Of a stretch of DNA of 64,000 nt, positions 1 through 11,150 are shown in pieces. Under the pieces are notes generated by a model, which was not told the origin of the DNA, searched no databases, and was given only the letters and a program-made list of their open reading frames with translations. How positions within the stretch are numbered: the stretch's first letter is position 1; each line of letters starts with the position of its first letter. The position numbers and the translations under genes are program-made. Source of the DNA: Atopsyche davidsoni (Eukaryota; Arthropoda; Insecta; Trichoptera; Hydrobiosidae); NCBI GenBank assembly GCA_022113835.1, contig JAILWY010000018.1:17383501-17447500 (forward strand). Reading direction: 5' to 3'.

Positions 1-770
1 ATTTATGATTTAATATAATTTTCTTATATGTGCATTTATGCTCAAAAACGAATTGATTTTAACAAATGTCCGTACGTAAAAACTCACCGGCTTTAAAATA
101 TCAAAGTGACATGAGACTAATTTAAACAAAAATAAAAGTTGTTATTCAGAAGTTAGTTTAGAAACATTCTGTAAGATTGCAATTTTGATTCTGGATAGCG
201 ATTTTATAGTACTAATTGCAAGACTATGGAAGTAATGTAATAAGATTCTGATATTCTTTGCACGGTAATTGAGATATGTTTTTTGTTTTTTATATAACAA
301 ATGAATAATAATAATATAACAAAAACGTTATTATGTCATCAAATAATGTTTATTTTGCAGGCATCTTGTGTTTAAAATCATTTTCTTTTATTTAATTACG
401 TTATTCAGGAATATCAGCAGATGGAAAGTTTTTTTTTTTGTTTTTTTTTTCTTCAAAGCGAGTTATAAAGTTCTCTTCAACATCTAAACGGTTGCATAAT
501 AATATACTGCGAAAAACAAGTTTCGTAAGTCTCCGCCGAGACTCCATTATATTTTTTTTAGCATGCCGCTAATGGCAGCTGCATAGACATTTGAATTGCA
601 ACACATTCTGAATATTTTACGTACACATGCGGAGTGGTCTTCAAAGAGTCCCGGAATATTTGCTTTGTGCACGCACGGCGACTTCCGAGAAGCCGGGTGT
701 CGCCGCCCTGCCCAGCACCTGCGGAGCCGCACGCGCTCCTATCTCAACACAACGGACGTTGCTGCACTCC
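1..770. other. AT-rich non-coding stretch
   Basis: No coding exon is recognisable on either strand. It contains a T-homopolymer run near 429-450. Short open frames start near 547-634 but run into the tandem repeat that follows and show no family resemblance. It lies on the 3' side of the innexin-3 exon, so it is probably innexin-3 intron. Confidence 0.5.
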
Positions 771-772
771 AG

Positions 773-1055
773 CCCTTTACACACGCGGCGACACAGCTTG
801 CGACCGACTTGCAATCACCAACATCGTCCAATAAGCCCTCTACACACGCGGCGATACAACTTCCAATCAGCAATATCGTCCTCTTTTTCAACAACCCCTC
901 TACACACGCAGCGATTCAACTTCCAATCAGCGATGTCCTCTTTTTCAATAACCCCTTTACACACGCAGCGATACAACTTGCAATCAGCAATATCGTCCTA
1001 TTTTTTCAATAACCCCTTTACACACGCAGCGTTACATCTTGTAATCAGCCAATAC
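773..1055. repeat. Tandem minisatellite, about 57-63 bp unit, 5 copies
   Basis: The motif 'ccctttacacacgc' or a close variant recurs at 773, 836, 896, 953 and 1014, each followed by a related segment with 'caatcagcaatatcgtcc' and a T-rich run. Spacing is 63, 60, 57 and 61 bp, so units vary by small indels. Overlapping open frames on the plus strand (about 596-1085) exist because of the repeat and are not taken as genes. Confidence 0.9.
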
Positions 1056-2146
1056 CTTAATTTTACTTGGGGTGTTTTTTTATAGTTTTGCCTTAGTATA
1101 CACCGCAAATTAGGACGCTATCGGCCAATCGCGAGTTGTGTCGCGACGTGTGTAAAGAGATTCGGGAAAATACACTATTGCCTTGATTAAATTTTTACAG
1201 TTGCTCTGCGCCGCGATCTATCTTTGCACTCGAATAAGTATTTATTTTACACGCGTTTTGTGCTTAGAACATAGTAAAATTGATAAATGGTTTGGATAAA
1301 AAAAAAAGTACTTCAGAACTATGGCATCAAACTCGCTGTTTTCTTTTGTTATTCCTGTCAGATCTTATCGACTGATGATAAAACTATGTATTTATCTATG
1401 TAGAATTTAATGGCACTGTATGAGCTTACAACGAAGATTAGAGCAGTGTCTTTTATGATCTTAAAGATATGCCGATACAAAGCTAAAAAAATGAATTTAA
1501 GTGATGTTATTTATTTAAACGCGTTTAGTGTTCCGATTGTCACCAAACAAGGTTGTAACTGATTGCCGACGCTCTGAGCGGCAGTTGCATGGGGTGGCGG
1601 CTAAAAGATGTCAACCTCGCCAGTGATAATCCCGTGACCCCCTCACATTGGCCGTTGCATCACGCTATTTTAGACAAGGCCGCAAGCGCCCCGCCGGACC
1701 TATTACGGCCGTAGCCGTTCGCCATTTATGATGATGGATCCTCTGGTGTCATATGGGGGACCGGCCGGGAAAAGAAACACAGCGTGCAGCCCGTCAGCAC
1801 CGCAAATAACGTGCTCAGATAACCGCAGTCGACCGAGCTGATAATGTTTTTAAGATAAACGCACTGTTTTTACGAGTTGCTTGTTTATATGTAGTACGTT
1901 TCGACGCGAACCAATTGACGCTTCAAAATTTCAATATAAGCTGCAAAATGAAAATTTTTCTCGTTCAAATCCTTGCAGAGAAGCAAATCGCAAATATAAC
2001 ACAATTGAAATTAAACTCACTTAATTTTCAATTTAAAATTCAACCAGCTTGGATGCAATGTGAGGGAATCCACGTATTTGCAAATTGGATCCACGGGTAG
2101 ATCTTCTGCATATATTTTGTAACTCTTAGGTCTTACGACACAAAGA
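1056..2146. other. Non-coding, no recognised element
   Basis: Mixed AT-rich sequence with a modestly GC-richer patch around 1560-1830. No splice-bounded open frame or repeat was recognised. It probably belongs to the first coding intron of innexin-3 or lies beyond that gene. Confidence 0.4.
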
Positions 2147-2188
2147 AATAAATATATTTGATTAATTAAAAAAAAAAAAAAAAAAAAA
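2147..2188 (+). repeat. Polyadenylation-like retroposon tail (AATAAA plus A21)
   Basis: AATAAA at 2147-2152 is followed 15 nt later by an uninterrupted run of 21 A (2168-2188). That is the layout expected for the 3' end of a reverse-transcribed, polyadenylated RNA. The body upstream carries no recognisable protein, so the source (LINE 3' UTR, SINE or processed transcript) is unknown. Confidence 0.5.
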
Positions 2189-2312
2189 GGACCCACCCAC
2201 TACACTATTCTCCCTAAAAAAAACCATGAACACTGGCTCAGCATAAGTATATGCTCAGTGAGATGGTCGGCAACCTCCTCTGAGAAGAGGCACCCGAAGA
2301 AGAAGAAAAAAG
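2189..2312 (+). repeat. Interspersed repeat family X, 3' fragment
   Basis: This fragment matches the 3' third of a repeat seen in fuller form at 42179-42596. Shared blocks include 'actacactattctccc', 'ccatgaacactggctcagc', 'gtatatgctcagtg' and 'caacctcctctgag', and it ends in a GAA-rich tail. It begins directly after an A21 run. Confidence 0.85.
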
Positions 2313-3005
2313 TGATATATTGTATCCGCGTTGGGGTCATATGAGCTCTGAAATAACCGAGTGCTTTCATAAACTCGGTCACTAAATATCAATCGTCAAT
2401 TATAGTACAATTATTTCACCAAATTACACAACGAGCCGAGCTCTGGCTAGACGCGCGCCTCACGACTCGCGAGGAGGATAATCGCTCCGATGAAAAGAGA
2501 AGCACAATCCGCGGTCACGTGGCGGCTAACCTCTCCAAAACCGGTTGAATTAGCAACTCCGACATCACACTCGGCCGGCAGGCGAATAATGATATGATTT
2601 AGATTAATGTTTGCGTTACCGTTGTTTTGACACCTTAATTTCAGTAGTCGATCGGCGATTAAAATAAATGACCCGGCGCTCTTGTAGTACTACGGCCCGT
2701 AGGTTTTATTGTGAGGTTTTTGCATGTCTCTGTTCCGGTGTCTGGTCAGTTGGCCCGCCGGTGAGGAGCGGGTCCGCCGTGACTGTCGCCGAGCGACACC
2801 CGATTCCCGAGTCTGCGAACCGCTGACTCGTTTACGTGCGGGGCAACAATCAGAGCGTACCGCGTCCCAGAGTGAGCGACATTGTCATTGATATTTTGTT
2901 AGTCGATTCGATTCAATCAAAATTCTGGCATTCCGATACGAACGAGATCGCTCTGTCGGGCGATCTGACCGCGCGATCTCCGTCGCGATCGACGGCCGGG
3001 CTCAC
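2313..3005 (-). other. Innexin-3 first coding intron (partial)
   Basis: Sequence directly 3' (minus strand) of the innexin-3 donor at 3005-3004. No second innexin exon was found between here and the left edge, so this intron extends beyond the window. A GC-richer segment at 2690-3000 abuts the exon. Confidence 0.6.
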
Positions 3006-3180
3006 CTATGAGGTTGTTGGCGGTGACGAGGATGCAGCAGAGGAAGAGGATAGCGGAGGTGATGCGGTAGTGCATCCTGAACACCATGTTGTCGATGATA
3101 GCCTTGTCGATGAGGTAGCGGACTTTCACGAAGCCCGCCACGGCCGACACCATACCGAACACCGCCATCTTGGATCAAAC
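3006..3180 (-). CDS. inx3: Innexin-3, first coding exon (N-terminal 54 residues)
   Basis: Innexins form hexameric hemichannels and gap junctions in invertebrate plasma membranes, and innexin-3 works with other innexins in epithelia. The ATG is at 3168-3166 and reads MAVFGMVSAVAGF, followed by KVRYLIDKAIIDNMVFR, then HYRITSAILFLCC and VTANNLIG. This is the characteristic innexin-3 N terminus, comprising the cytoplasmic helix and first membrane segment (about residues 35-54). Translation is open for 54 codons plus one base to 3006, where a GTGAG donor (3005-3001) splits the glycine codon of 'LIG'. Upstream on the minus strand, a pyrimidine-rich tract ending in CAG gives an acceptor at 3182-3181, so 12 nt of 5' UTR (3180-3169) lie in this exon. 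At least one non-coding 5' exon must lie to the right, and the remaining coding exons lie off the left edge. Identity is from remembered family sequence. Confidence 0.9.
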
Positions 3181-5600
3181 CTGGAACAAAAGAAAAACAT
3201 TTATTTTTTGCAACGGATCCATTGTCTGCGTTCGGCTCGCCACAGTTTACCTCGTGTATCGTCAAAACAAAACAAAATGTAAAAACAAGCCTTATTCGAT
3301 GTACGTCCAGCGAATGTTGCATCGACACATCGTATTTAATATTGAACGGAATTAATTCATTCAAGTCATATTATGCAACTATTCTGAGCATTGAGATCAA
3401 ACTGACCCCGCGTCACTATTGCTAGAATCAAAAGTGAAATTCGAAATAGGCCATTGATTTTTTTTATAGATTTGCAGATATGTATTCATGCGTTGGAAGT
3501 GTCAATATGCTGTACGAGACTATTCATCAGCCTCGCCGCACAGATCGTCTCGTCAAAAGAAAACAGTGCGCGCGGAATACGGACCGTTGGGTAACAATAG
3601 AATGATTGATTTAATTGACGGAGCGGCTGAGCGAGCGAGCGAGGCCCGCGGCCCGGCGGGGCATTTCGGACCAGATCTGTGAGCGTGTCCATCCACACAC
3701 CCGTCCGAGGCTACTTCAATTGGCCGCCGGCTCCTCGGCTCTTTCTGACCTGGATAAGTCCACGCGGGCGACGCGAAACGCCGCCCGAGCGGTTTCTCCC
3801 GCCCATTATTACCCAACGCTTTTTTTTGCTCACAATGTGCAAGGAGTGAAAAATTCCGGATAAATGCGAGAATGCGATCCGGCGGTTTCCGCCGAACTTT
3901 GGATCGCTTCTGATTCTTGCTTTTTTATTTGCGTGGATATCTGTACAAGTCTTGATTGTTATTAATATCAAAACTTGAATTTCTAGTTTAAATTTATTAA
4001 AATATAAATTAATGTCACCAGGTCATACTTTCGGATTAGCGCATATTTTGCTTTTTTTTTATGCGCACTTTCTATTTTTTTTTTTTTCGTTGACTTGGCG
4101 GTATTGCGGAGTGCGTCGGGGAGTGTCCTCGAGGCCCCGGAGGCGGTGGAGGCGGCGGAGACGCTCCCTCGGGGCCCGCCCGGCCTCCGCATCGCGCCGG
4201 CGTGAGTGTTGAACTCTGAACCAGAATCGTGCACCGACGGCCGACTGGTCTTAGATCTCCCGTATTTGAGGTCGCACCCGCCACCCGCCGCCCGCCACCC
4301 GCCACCCGCACTACCGGCGGACTACCAGCGGGCATTCCAGCGCGTGGGAGCCGCTCCACCCTCGCCGCCGCGCTTCCCCGCCGCACTTCCTCGGTGCCCC
4401 GAGAACCGAACCGAACCGTCGAGACCGCGGGCTGTCACTCTATCAAGGTTTACGGTAAAACCCAATAATACATCATAATTTCAATACGGTATAATAATAA
4501 CCCCTTGACTGTAAAAAGTGTGCAGATCAACTGGTACAAGTGGTGATTTCCTCAGCGAGCATTGTTTTTGACAATGCCGGCTCCGGGCCTCGCATTACAC
4601 AACGTTGTGCAATCCACTTTTTTAGATTTCCTCTTAAAGTATTACGCTAAAAATAAAATACACTTCAATGAATACTTTTTTTTTGTTTTCCGCTCGTGTA
4701 CAAAATATAAAAAAACGGGTGTGATTGTAAGTCGAGGTGCACAATGAAGGGCCCTGGCGGGTGCGGCCGGCGTCTCCGGTGTCTCCGGGCCCCGCCGGCG
4801 GAATCTGTCGGCGCCAGCACATGTCACGAGAGACTCGCCAATTAAGCAATAAACATATGGTCGTGTGTGGAGGATTTTAGTTTATTATTGTTATTGAGTA
4901 CTACAGCGTTGCTTTAAGTACTGTCGCGTTGTACGTATGCTTTTAAAATCTCGTATAACGAATACCGAGTGCGACTGCTCTGCCACTCAAGCCTTGACTG
5001 AAATTTATGAAACGATTATTATATTTAGTCCGGTAGAATCGTATTATGTTTTAAACTAGAAATATGTATCTGGATTTATATTTTTCTAACCAAATGATTT
5101 GGAAACATTGTGTTGTGTGTATAAATGACAATTATCTCCTTAAGAAGGGGTAACTGTAATCAGAAGATCCCCTTCACGCAAGGCCCTAATTCTTGAGATC
5201 TACAAAATGTATTAATAAAAACAAAAAAATTAACACTCAAAGACATTTCGCAGTCTTGAATTTTAAAAATAAACGCTAAGTTTAGACATTTTTTGTACAT
5301 TTTTATGTGTTCTTGGCACGCCACAATCGATTAATACTATTTATCGTTCGTGATATTTCAAAATACCATCATTTGTGTGACTTCTTTTTCGGATTCCCCG
5401 TATCAGCATCACTATTCATAGTATATATTAGTTTATTTAGCTATTTGATTTTTTTAATACATCATCTCCGATATCCGATTTATAAAATTTTCTAATTTTT
5501 TTTATGAAAGACCCCACCGAGTACAAACGTTCAGATGTTAGTCATCACTTTGCGGTGGTATTTCCTGCCTATAGAACTATTCGCGACCGGTTGATCCGTT
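3181..5600. other. 5' flank or 5' intron of innexin-3, no coding exon seen
   Basis: The sequence alternates between AT-rich parts and GC-rich pockets (3600-3800, 4100-4420, 4740-4810). The GC-rich pockets keep several overlapping frames open at once, which reflects composition rather than coding. Innexin-3 needs an upstream non-coding exon, and its donor could be here, but I cannot place it. Confidence 0.4.
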
Positions 5601-8600
5601 CCGTTCTTAGAATCGGCCAGTTTCACCACCGTCGTGTCTAATTTCACATCCTGCATTTATTTCAAATTCGGCAGGAAAACCGTCACGAGAGCGGATTTAT
5701 TTTCCGCGGGACCCCGTCTCGGAACCCGTCTCGGATCTTCGGCCCGAGTCGCTCCGGGGATGTGTCTATCGGCGGACGATTCCGAGACGCGGCGGGAACA
5801 AATTGATAATTTATGATTCACGTGAGAGTTCCCGAGAGCGTGATTCAGCTCAGGTAGCCCGCCTCGTGAGTCAGCCCGCGCGACTCGCTCCTCGCGCCCC
5901 AGACCGCGGCGTCTCCGCTCGCCGCACTGCCATTATTCGGTGCAGAATTTATTTCAAGTTTTCCTCAATAGCAAAGCGATGTACCCTCGATTCGATGTAT
6001 CATTTTCCAGTCCACTTCTGCACGGCTCATTATAAAATATTTATTCGAAGACATCGATATTAATTCATATCAGTAAACGTTTGGAGGGGTGTAACGTATT
6101 TAATTCATTTCACAAACGTGTTGTGAAATGAATTAAATACGCAAACAGCTCCCGGGCTCAAATGAATTATCGACTTGAGATTATTTGCGCCAAACTTCCG
6201 AGGAAGATAATCCGTACCGGTCCCGGCGGGCGATTCTTCCCTCGGAGATTTCAATGCGCGGGCGAAGGAAACTTCGCTTTTCTTCAGCCGGAAGCGGTAG
6301 GGCGGGGGCGGCCGGAAGTCGTCGCCCGCCCCGCCGCTTGCACCGTTTGCAGAAATGATCGGCCTCTCGGACCACCGCCCCGCCCCACCCCTCGAGGAAT
6401 GCTCCGAGGCGTGAGAATCGCCGGTCTCCCCCGAGCGCCGGCCCGCTCGGGACTGACGTCTCATTCGGATCGGCCCGTGCAGCGCGGGCCTAATTATCTT
6501 CATTCTAGTCACAATCGGCCGGTAGATCGCTATGTCTGCGTAAAACTCGTTCCCCGACCGGCGCGGCCGCGTCCACCGCTCGCGGCCGCGCTGCCGGGCC
6601 TAACGGACTTCCGACGGTACTGACTCACTACCGGTCGATTCGCGAAAACCCTGTGCGTCCAGAAATATATCAAATTAGCGTCGTCTCGTGTCAAATTACT
6701 AGCCGATTGAGCATTTACTAGCGCGAGTCCGGTCATTTCCTTCCGGATGCAAATGATTATATTAGCGGGCGACTCGCCCCCGGGCCACCCCGAGCCGGCC
6801 GGGCCGCGGAGCCGCGCGCGCCCCGACTTATTGCACTGCACCGTGAACTGGCCCGGAGGAATGCGGTTCCACTCCAAAGGCCAGTAGTCGCCGAGAACAG
6901 AATTTCTCTCTACCTCGGGTTACTTGATTGACGCATCTTAAAGTCTACAGCCCCGCAGTCGCGGGCGTCGGTTCTATATCGTTTTACAAATGTATAATTT
7001 AGTTTGCCGGCCTATTACAATAATAACGCTTTAAAGGCGTGTTTTATTTTCCTTTGTTATATTCCCTGTTACCTTTTTTTGTAAATATTGATAGTCGAGC
7101 AATGAGTGTCGGAAACTTTTGTTTTCCGAATGATTCGTAACATCTCGCGAATCGCCAGCATGGCCGTTCGTGGTTATTGCAATAATTGGGGGTAATTTCG
7201 CTAAATATCCGGTGAATGTTTACTACTCGGCCGTGAGCCGTTCAGAATTTCAATGGCACGCTTCTGGGAGTCGCCGGACGAAGTACTCAAAACTTAAATA
7301 ATATCATGACAACCGTTCAACCTGCATCGCAGTCCTCGGTAGCTCAGGTGGCGTAATTAAAAAAGCCGCCAACCCGATTGAACTCCGAGTGTTCTGGACC
7401 TGACGTTTCCGAGAGAGCTGCTCCGTCGAGTAAATTTATTTTCAAAGAGAACAGGTAACGAAAGTTTACTGCAGTAATATTTATTGAGAACAAGGATGTT
7501 TTTTCGTTCTAGGTTGAAGCTGTTTCTTTTTTTATAAAAAAAAAAACAAGCCTTCTTTTGTTAAATATGTACTCGTGTCCTATAATTTATTGCATATAAT
7601 ACACTCTCGTATACCGAACACTACCTTTTTGTATTTTTTTTTTTCGAAAAGATGTGAGCCGTATTCTTTAAAAAAATATTTGTGTATTTTCAAAAATAAT
7701 GTGTATTATCCACTCGAAACTCACGTTATTCAATGCTTTAGTTCAATTAAAACCGATTCCTCAAGATTGTCTCGCGATGGATGCGCTCTTGACTGCACCT
7801 GGCGAGAAACGATGCATTCTTCGGTTTGATGTCTTCCTAGCGCAGCTTGGTCCCGGGAGGGCCCCCGAGAGCTGTCGAAAATGACGGATTTGAATTTTGG
7901 CAAGCCTGCCCTCGCGTCCTTTGTTCCCGCCTCGACCGGTTTGGGAGCCGCCCCCGCCGCGCTCTCCCCTCGCGGGGTGATCCTATTCGGGTGTTGGTTT
8001 TATTTTGAACCCGCGAACCGGCCGCAGCCGCGACTGCACCGGAGCCCGCCGCTGATGAAGCGGTTAACCTTACCGAGCTAACGTGCGCCGATAGCCTAGT
8101 TTCCAGCCGGCCGTCGGAGTCATTCGCTCGATGCCCGGCGTATTCTGAATAACTTTCAAATAGCCGTCCGCTCGTTCACCAGATCGGTAATGTCGCAGCC
8201 CTCGGCGTGGCGGGCATCGCGCGTGGCGAGAACGCATGCGGGCGAACGCAGTAATGATTTATAAATAAGTTATGCGCTAATCGACCCACACCGCGGAGAC
8301 CGAGAGTAAAGTCTCATACCATATCGGAACGCACGTGTGCTTCATAGCAGTTCCTTATCCTTATTAATAATCCTAGTTCGTAATAAAAAAAACACCACGC
8401 AACAGATCCGTCATCGTCGGGCATGGGTATATTTATTTCATATTGGAGTTGAATTGAATTCAAAACGTAAATGCGTGCATTCGTTGGACGGTCGGAGGAA
8501 ACAATGCGCGTCGCCGCCGCGGTCGGGGGCCCCGGGCGGCCCAGTTGCGGCCCCCGGCCCATAGTTCACCCTGCGTCTGGGCCTCGGAGGTCTAACGCGT

Positions 8601-11150
8601 TTACAGAAGTCGCCGGGTATATCGCTACTTACGATACGGCGAGCGGTAATAGCGTCGGTAGCTTTCGAATCCAGTTATCGCCAAAAGGCTATCACAATAT
8701 CCCCGCATACCTTTCCGAATACCGTTCGAACCGTTTAAATTATTTGTTAGTTTTCCGGAATCGGAATACTACCCTCGATCGAACTTGTTGCACTATTCGA
8801 CATGCAGTTACCCGTATCGCTTGTAAAAATCGTATTACATCATCGTCGCTGCTGCAACAGACCCCAGAATCATTTTTGTGCGGTCGCCGTAATCGGACTC
8901 TCGTCTGCGCTAAAGTTATGCGATGCCAGCGGGCTAACGAGACGAGGCATCTCCCTTTCGGCAGATTCCGTTTCTTCAACAGTCGTCCGCAAACCGAAAC
9001 GACTTTCCGGCGTTCCCTTTAAATACTATTGCGGTAGCCGTTGCGTTAATTTTTTCAGGAGATGCCTCCCTAAACCCGGTGGCTATCGGAATAATGACCG
9101 AAACGCGAGGAGGTCTTTATCTCCGTGACCGCCGGGCGCCGGTGAATGAACAGTAGGCGCAAGGCGCAAGTCGCAAGGTGCAGCCGCCGGGCCTCGGCCG
9201 GCGCTCGTTCTCGCCGGGCTTTGTTACACTTGACAAATCTCGGCAGCTTTCTTTCTGTCGGGGACGGGCGCGCATCGGGGACGACGGCTGCCCTGCGACG
9301 CCGGGGAAACAATATTCAGGAGCAACCGGTCAATTTGACTGAATCCCCCCCTCCCCGACGAGGTCGCAAATATGATAACAATCGACCTATCTAATTATAG
9401 AATAACGACTCAACAGCGACAGAGTGGACCTTCTCCGTCGCCTATTGTTTAATTGAAAACAGATGTTCGTCACTAGCATTACTCGGTTATTGCCTGCGCG
9501 TATTTCGAGCGATCGGGAGCGGGCGCAGTTTAGAATTAAAGTCCTAGTAAATCCTGAAACGAGAAATCCCCCTCTCGTGCCGTCGAGCTTGCCCGCTTAT
9601 CAGCGGGCGTCGCGTTTTGAGCGAGCGCTTTATCTGGCCCGAACGTAAACAACGACTATCTCGACGCAATAAAGATGTCTTTCGGGAAGATCGGACGACG
9701 ACGCGCCGCCGAGCGAGAGCGCGCGAGGAACCTTCCCTCGATTCTGAAAGAACAAAAAACACGAAAAGGAGGCCGGGATTCTGGAATTACGTCCAGACGA
9801 GCTTCCGTGCGACAGACGTCTCGCAGTTATCGCTGCGTCTCCTTCTTACCTTCGGATAAAGCGGCCGTGTCAAAACTTTACACTACCGGGAGGAGCCCCC
9901 AGTCAACAGACTTCGGGTCGGTTTCACTGCACTTGGGAACACGGTGGGCTTTCAGGAAGCGGTCATTTTGGCGACGGGGTAGCACTGAGGTCGGGGGGGC
10001 TGCCTTTTCGCGGGGATCGCCAAGCGGGACGCTCTCGTCGCGGAGCCTCGCAGGTGTCAGGCTCGCTGGGGACGCGCGCGGGTCTGGCGTGGTTCTCCTC
10101 CGGCGCTCGCCGTACGACTGGCTGTCGGCAGTCGGGCGCTCGTCGCTCGGTCCCGTCGGCCGCGGTGGCCGGGCTCGCAGCTCGCAGCTCGCCGGGGCCG
10201 CTGTCGTCAGATGTTCCCGTCCCGCTTGGGGACGGAGCGCAGTCCCGAGCCGGCCCGGCGGTTGACGGCATCGGCGGGCCTCGGCTCGCTCTACACGGCG
10301 TCGATCAACCCGCGACGCTATATTTCACGAAATCCTCGCTCATCGGGAGAAGAGCTTGAGTAATCCCAAGTACCTTGTATTATTGAAGTAAATTGTTTGC
10401 CATTATAAATCATTCTATTTTTTTTCGGGGCAGTTCATAATCGTAGCAAAACATGTTTACTTAAAACTGCTAAACCTTATTATCACTGTCGTTATTTGAA
10501 AGTACTGCTTGTTTGTGAAACTTTTTTACAAACCATTTTCATCTACATCCATCTAAAATAAACATCATTGAATACTTCTTTGTAAATGATTTTTGGTATC
10601 ACTTTTAATAGACATTTTCTTTATGAACTTGTAGATTGTATCAGATTTTTTTTACAATTTCAGGGTATACTCTGTTTTAATATATGTTTAGTACGTGAAT
10701 TTTCATTCTATTATTCTGGCTGAATCGATTATTCCGTGCGTGTTAATTTGTACAGGGTGAGGTCGCGGTGGTCGCCCGGCGGTTGAGTAATTCCCTCTGC
10801 CGAGTGTGGCGCGCGTCGCGCCTCGCGGCCGCCCGTGTGGTTCTGGCTTCGGTCTTCGCCGTAATAACTCACACGGTCAGACCTCTGACAAACGTGGTGC
10901 CGTCTCTGTCCGCCGCCCGGGCTGCGGAATGGTGCCGTCGCGCTCTCGTCCATTCTTCTTTTGTGGTGAATACGAGTTTTGCGGCGGACCTCAGGGATGC
11001 TCAAGCCGGGGCGGGGGAGGGCGGGGGCGCGGCAGGAATGCAATGTGACCTTTCACACCGCGGCGGTCCCGGCCGCTGCATATTTTTCGCATCGCCCGCT
11101 CACCTGGAGATGCATCTCCGCCAGAACTATGCCGGCCGATCGCTTGCATG
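5600..11150. promoter_or_regulatory. Broad GC/CpG-rich region, possible innexin-3 promoter and 5' UTR zone
   Basis: CpG-rich segments are concentrated around 5690-5930, 6190-6640, 6760-6880, 7850-8270, 8480-8600, 9130-9360, 9680-10320 and 10750-11130, separated by AT-richer sequence. They keep open frames of up to 196 codons on both strands, but no domain or conserved protein is recognisable and frames overlap in all phases. The zone lies upstream of the minus-strand innexin-3 exon, whose acceptor shows that its transcription start is further right. A promoter or 5' UTR role is inferred from position and composition only. No TATA, Inr or DPE element could be assigned. Confidence 0.35.
6095..6141. 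repeat. Perfect 21-bp hairpin
   Basis: Arms 6095-6115 and 6121-6141 are exact reverse complements, separated by the 5-nt loop 'acgtg'. The arm begins 'cgtatttaattcatttc'. It sits at the left edge of a GC-rich block. No poly-T tract or conserved neighbour suggests a function. Confidence 0.9.

Noticed and set aside
8471..9022. 183-codon plus-strand open frame
   Set aside because: GC-rich island with long frames on both strands at once, no domain, no splice context and arginine-rich composition.
9675..10265. 196-codon plus-strand open frame
   Set aside because: Overlaps a 102-codon frame on the other strand and a 101-codon frame in another phase; GC composition explains it and no motif is recognised.
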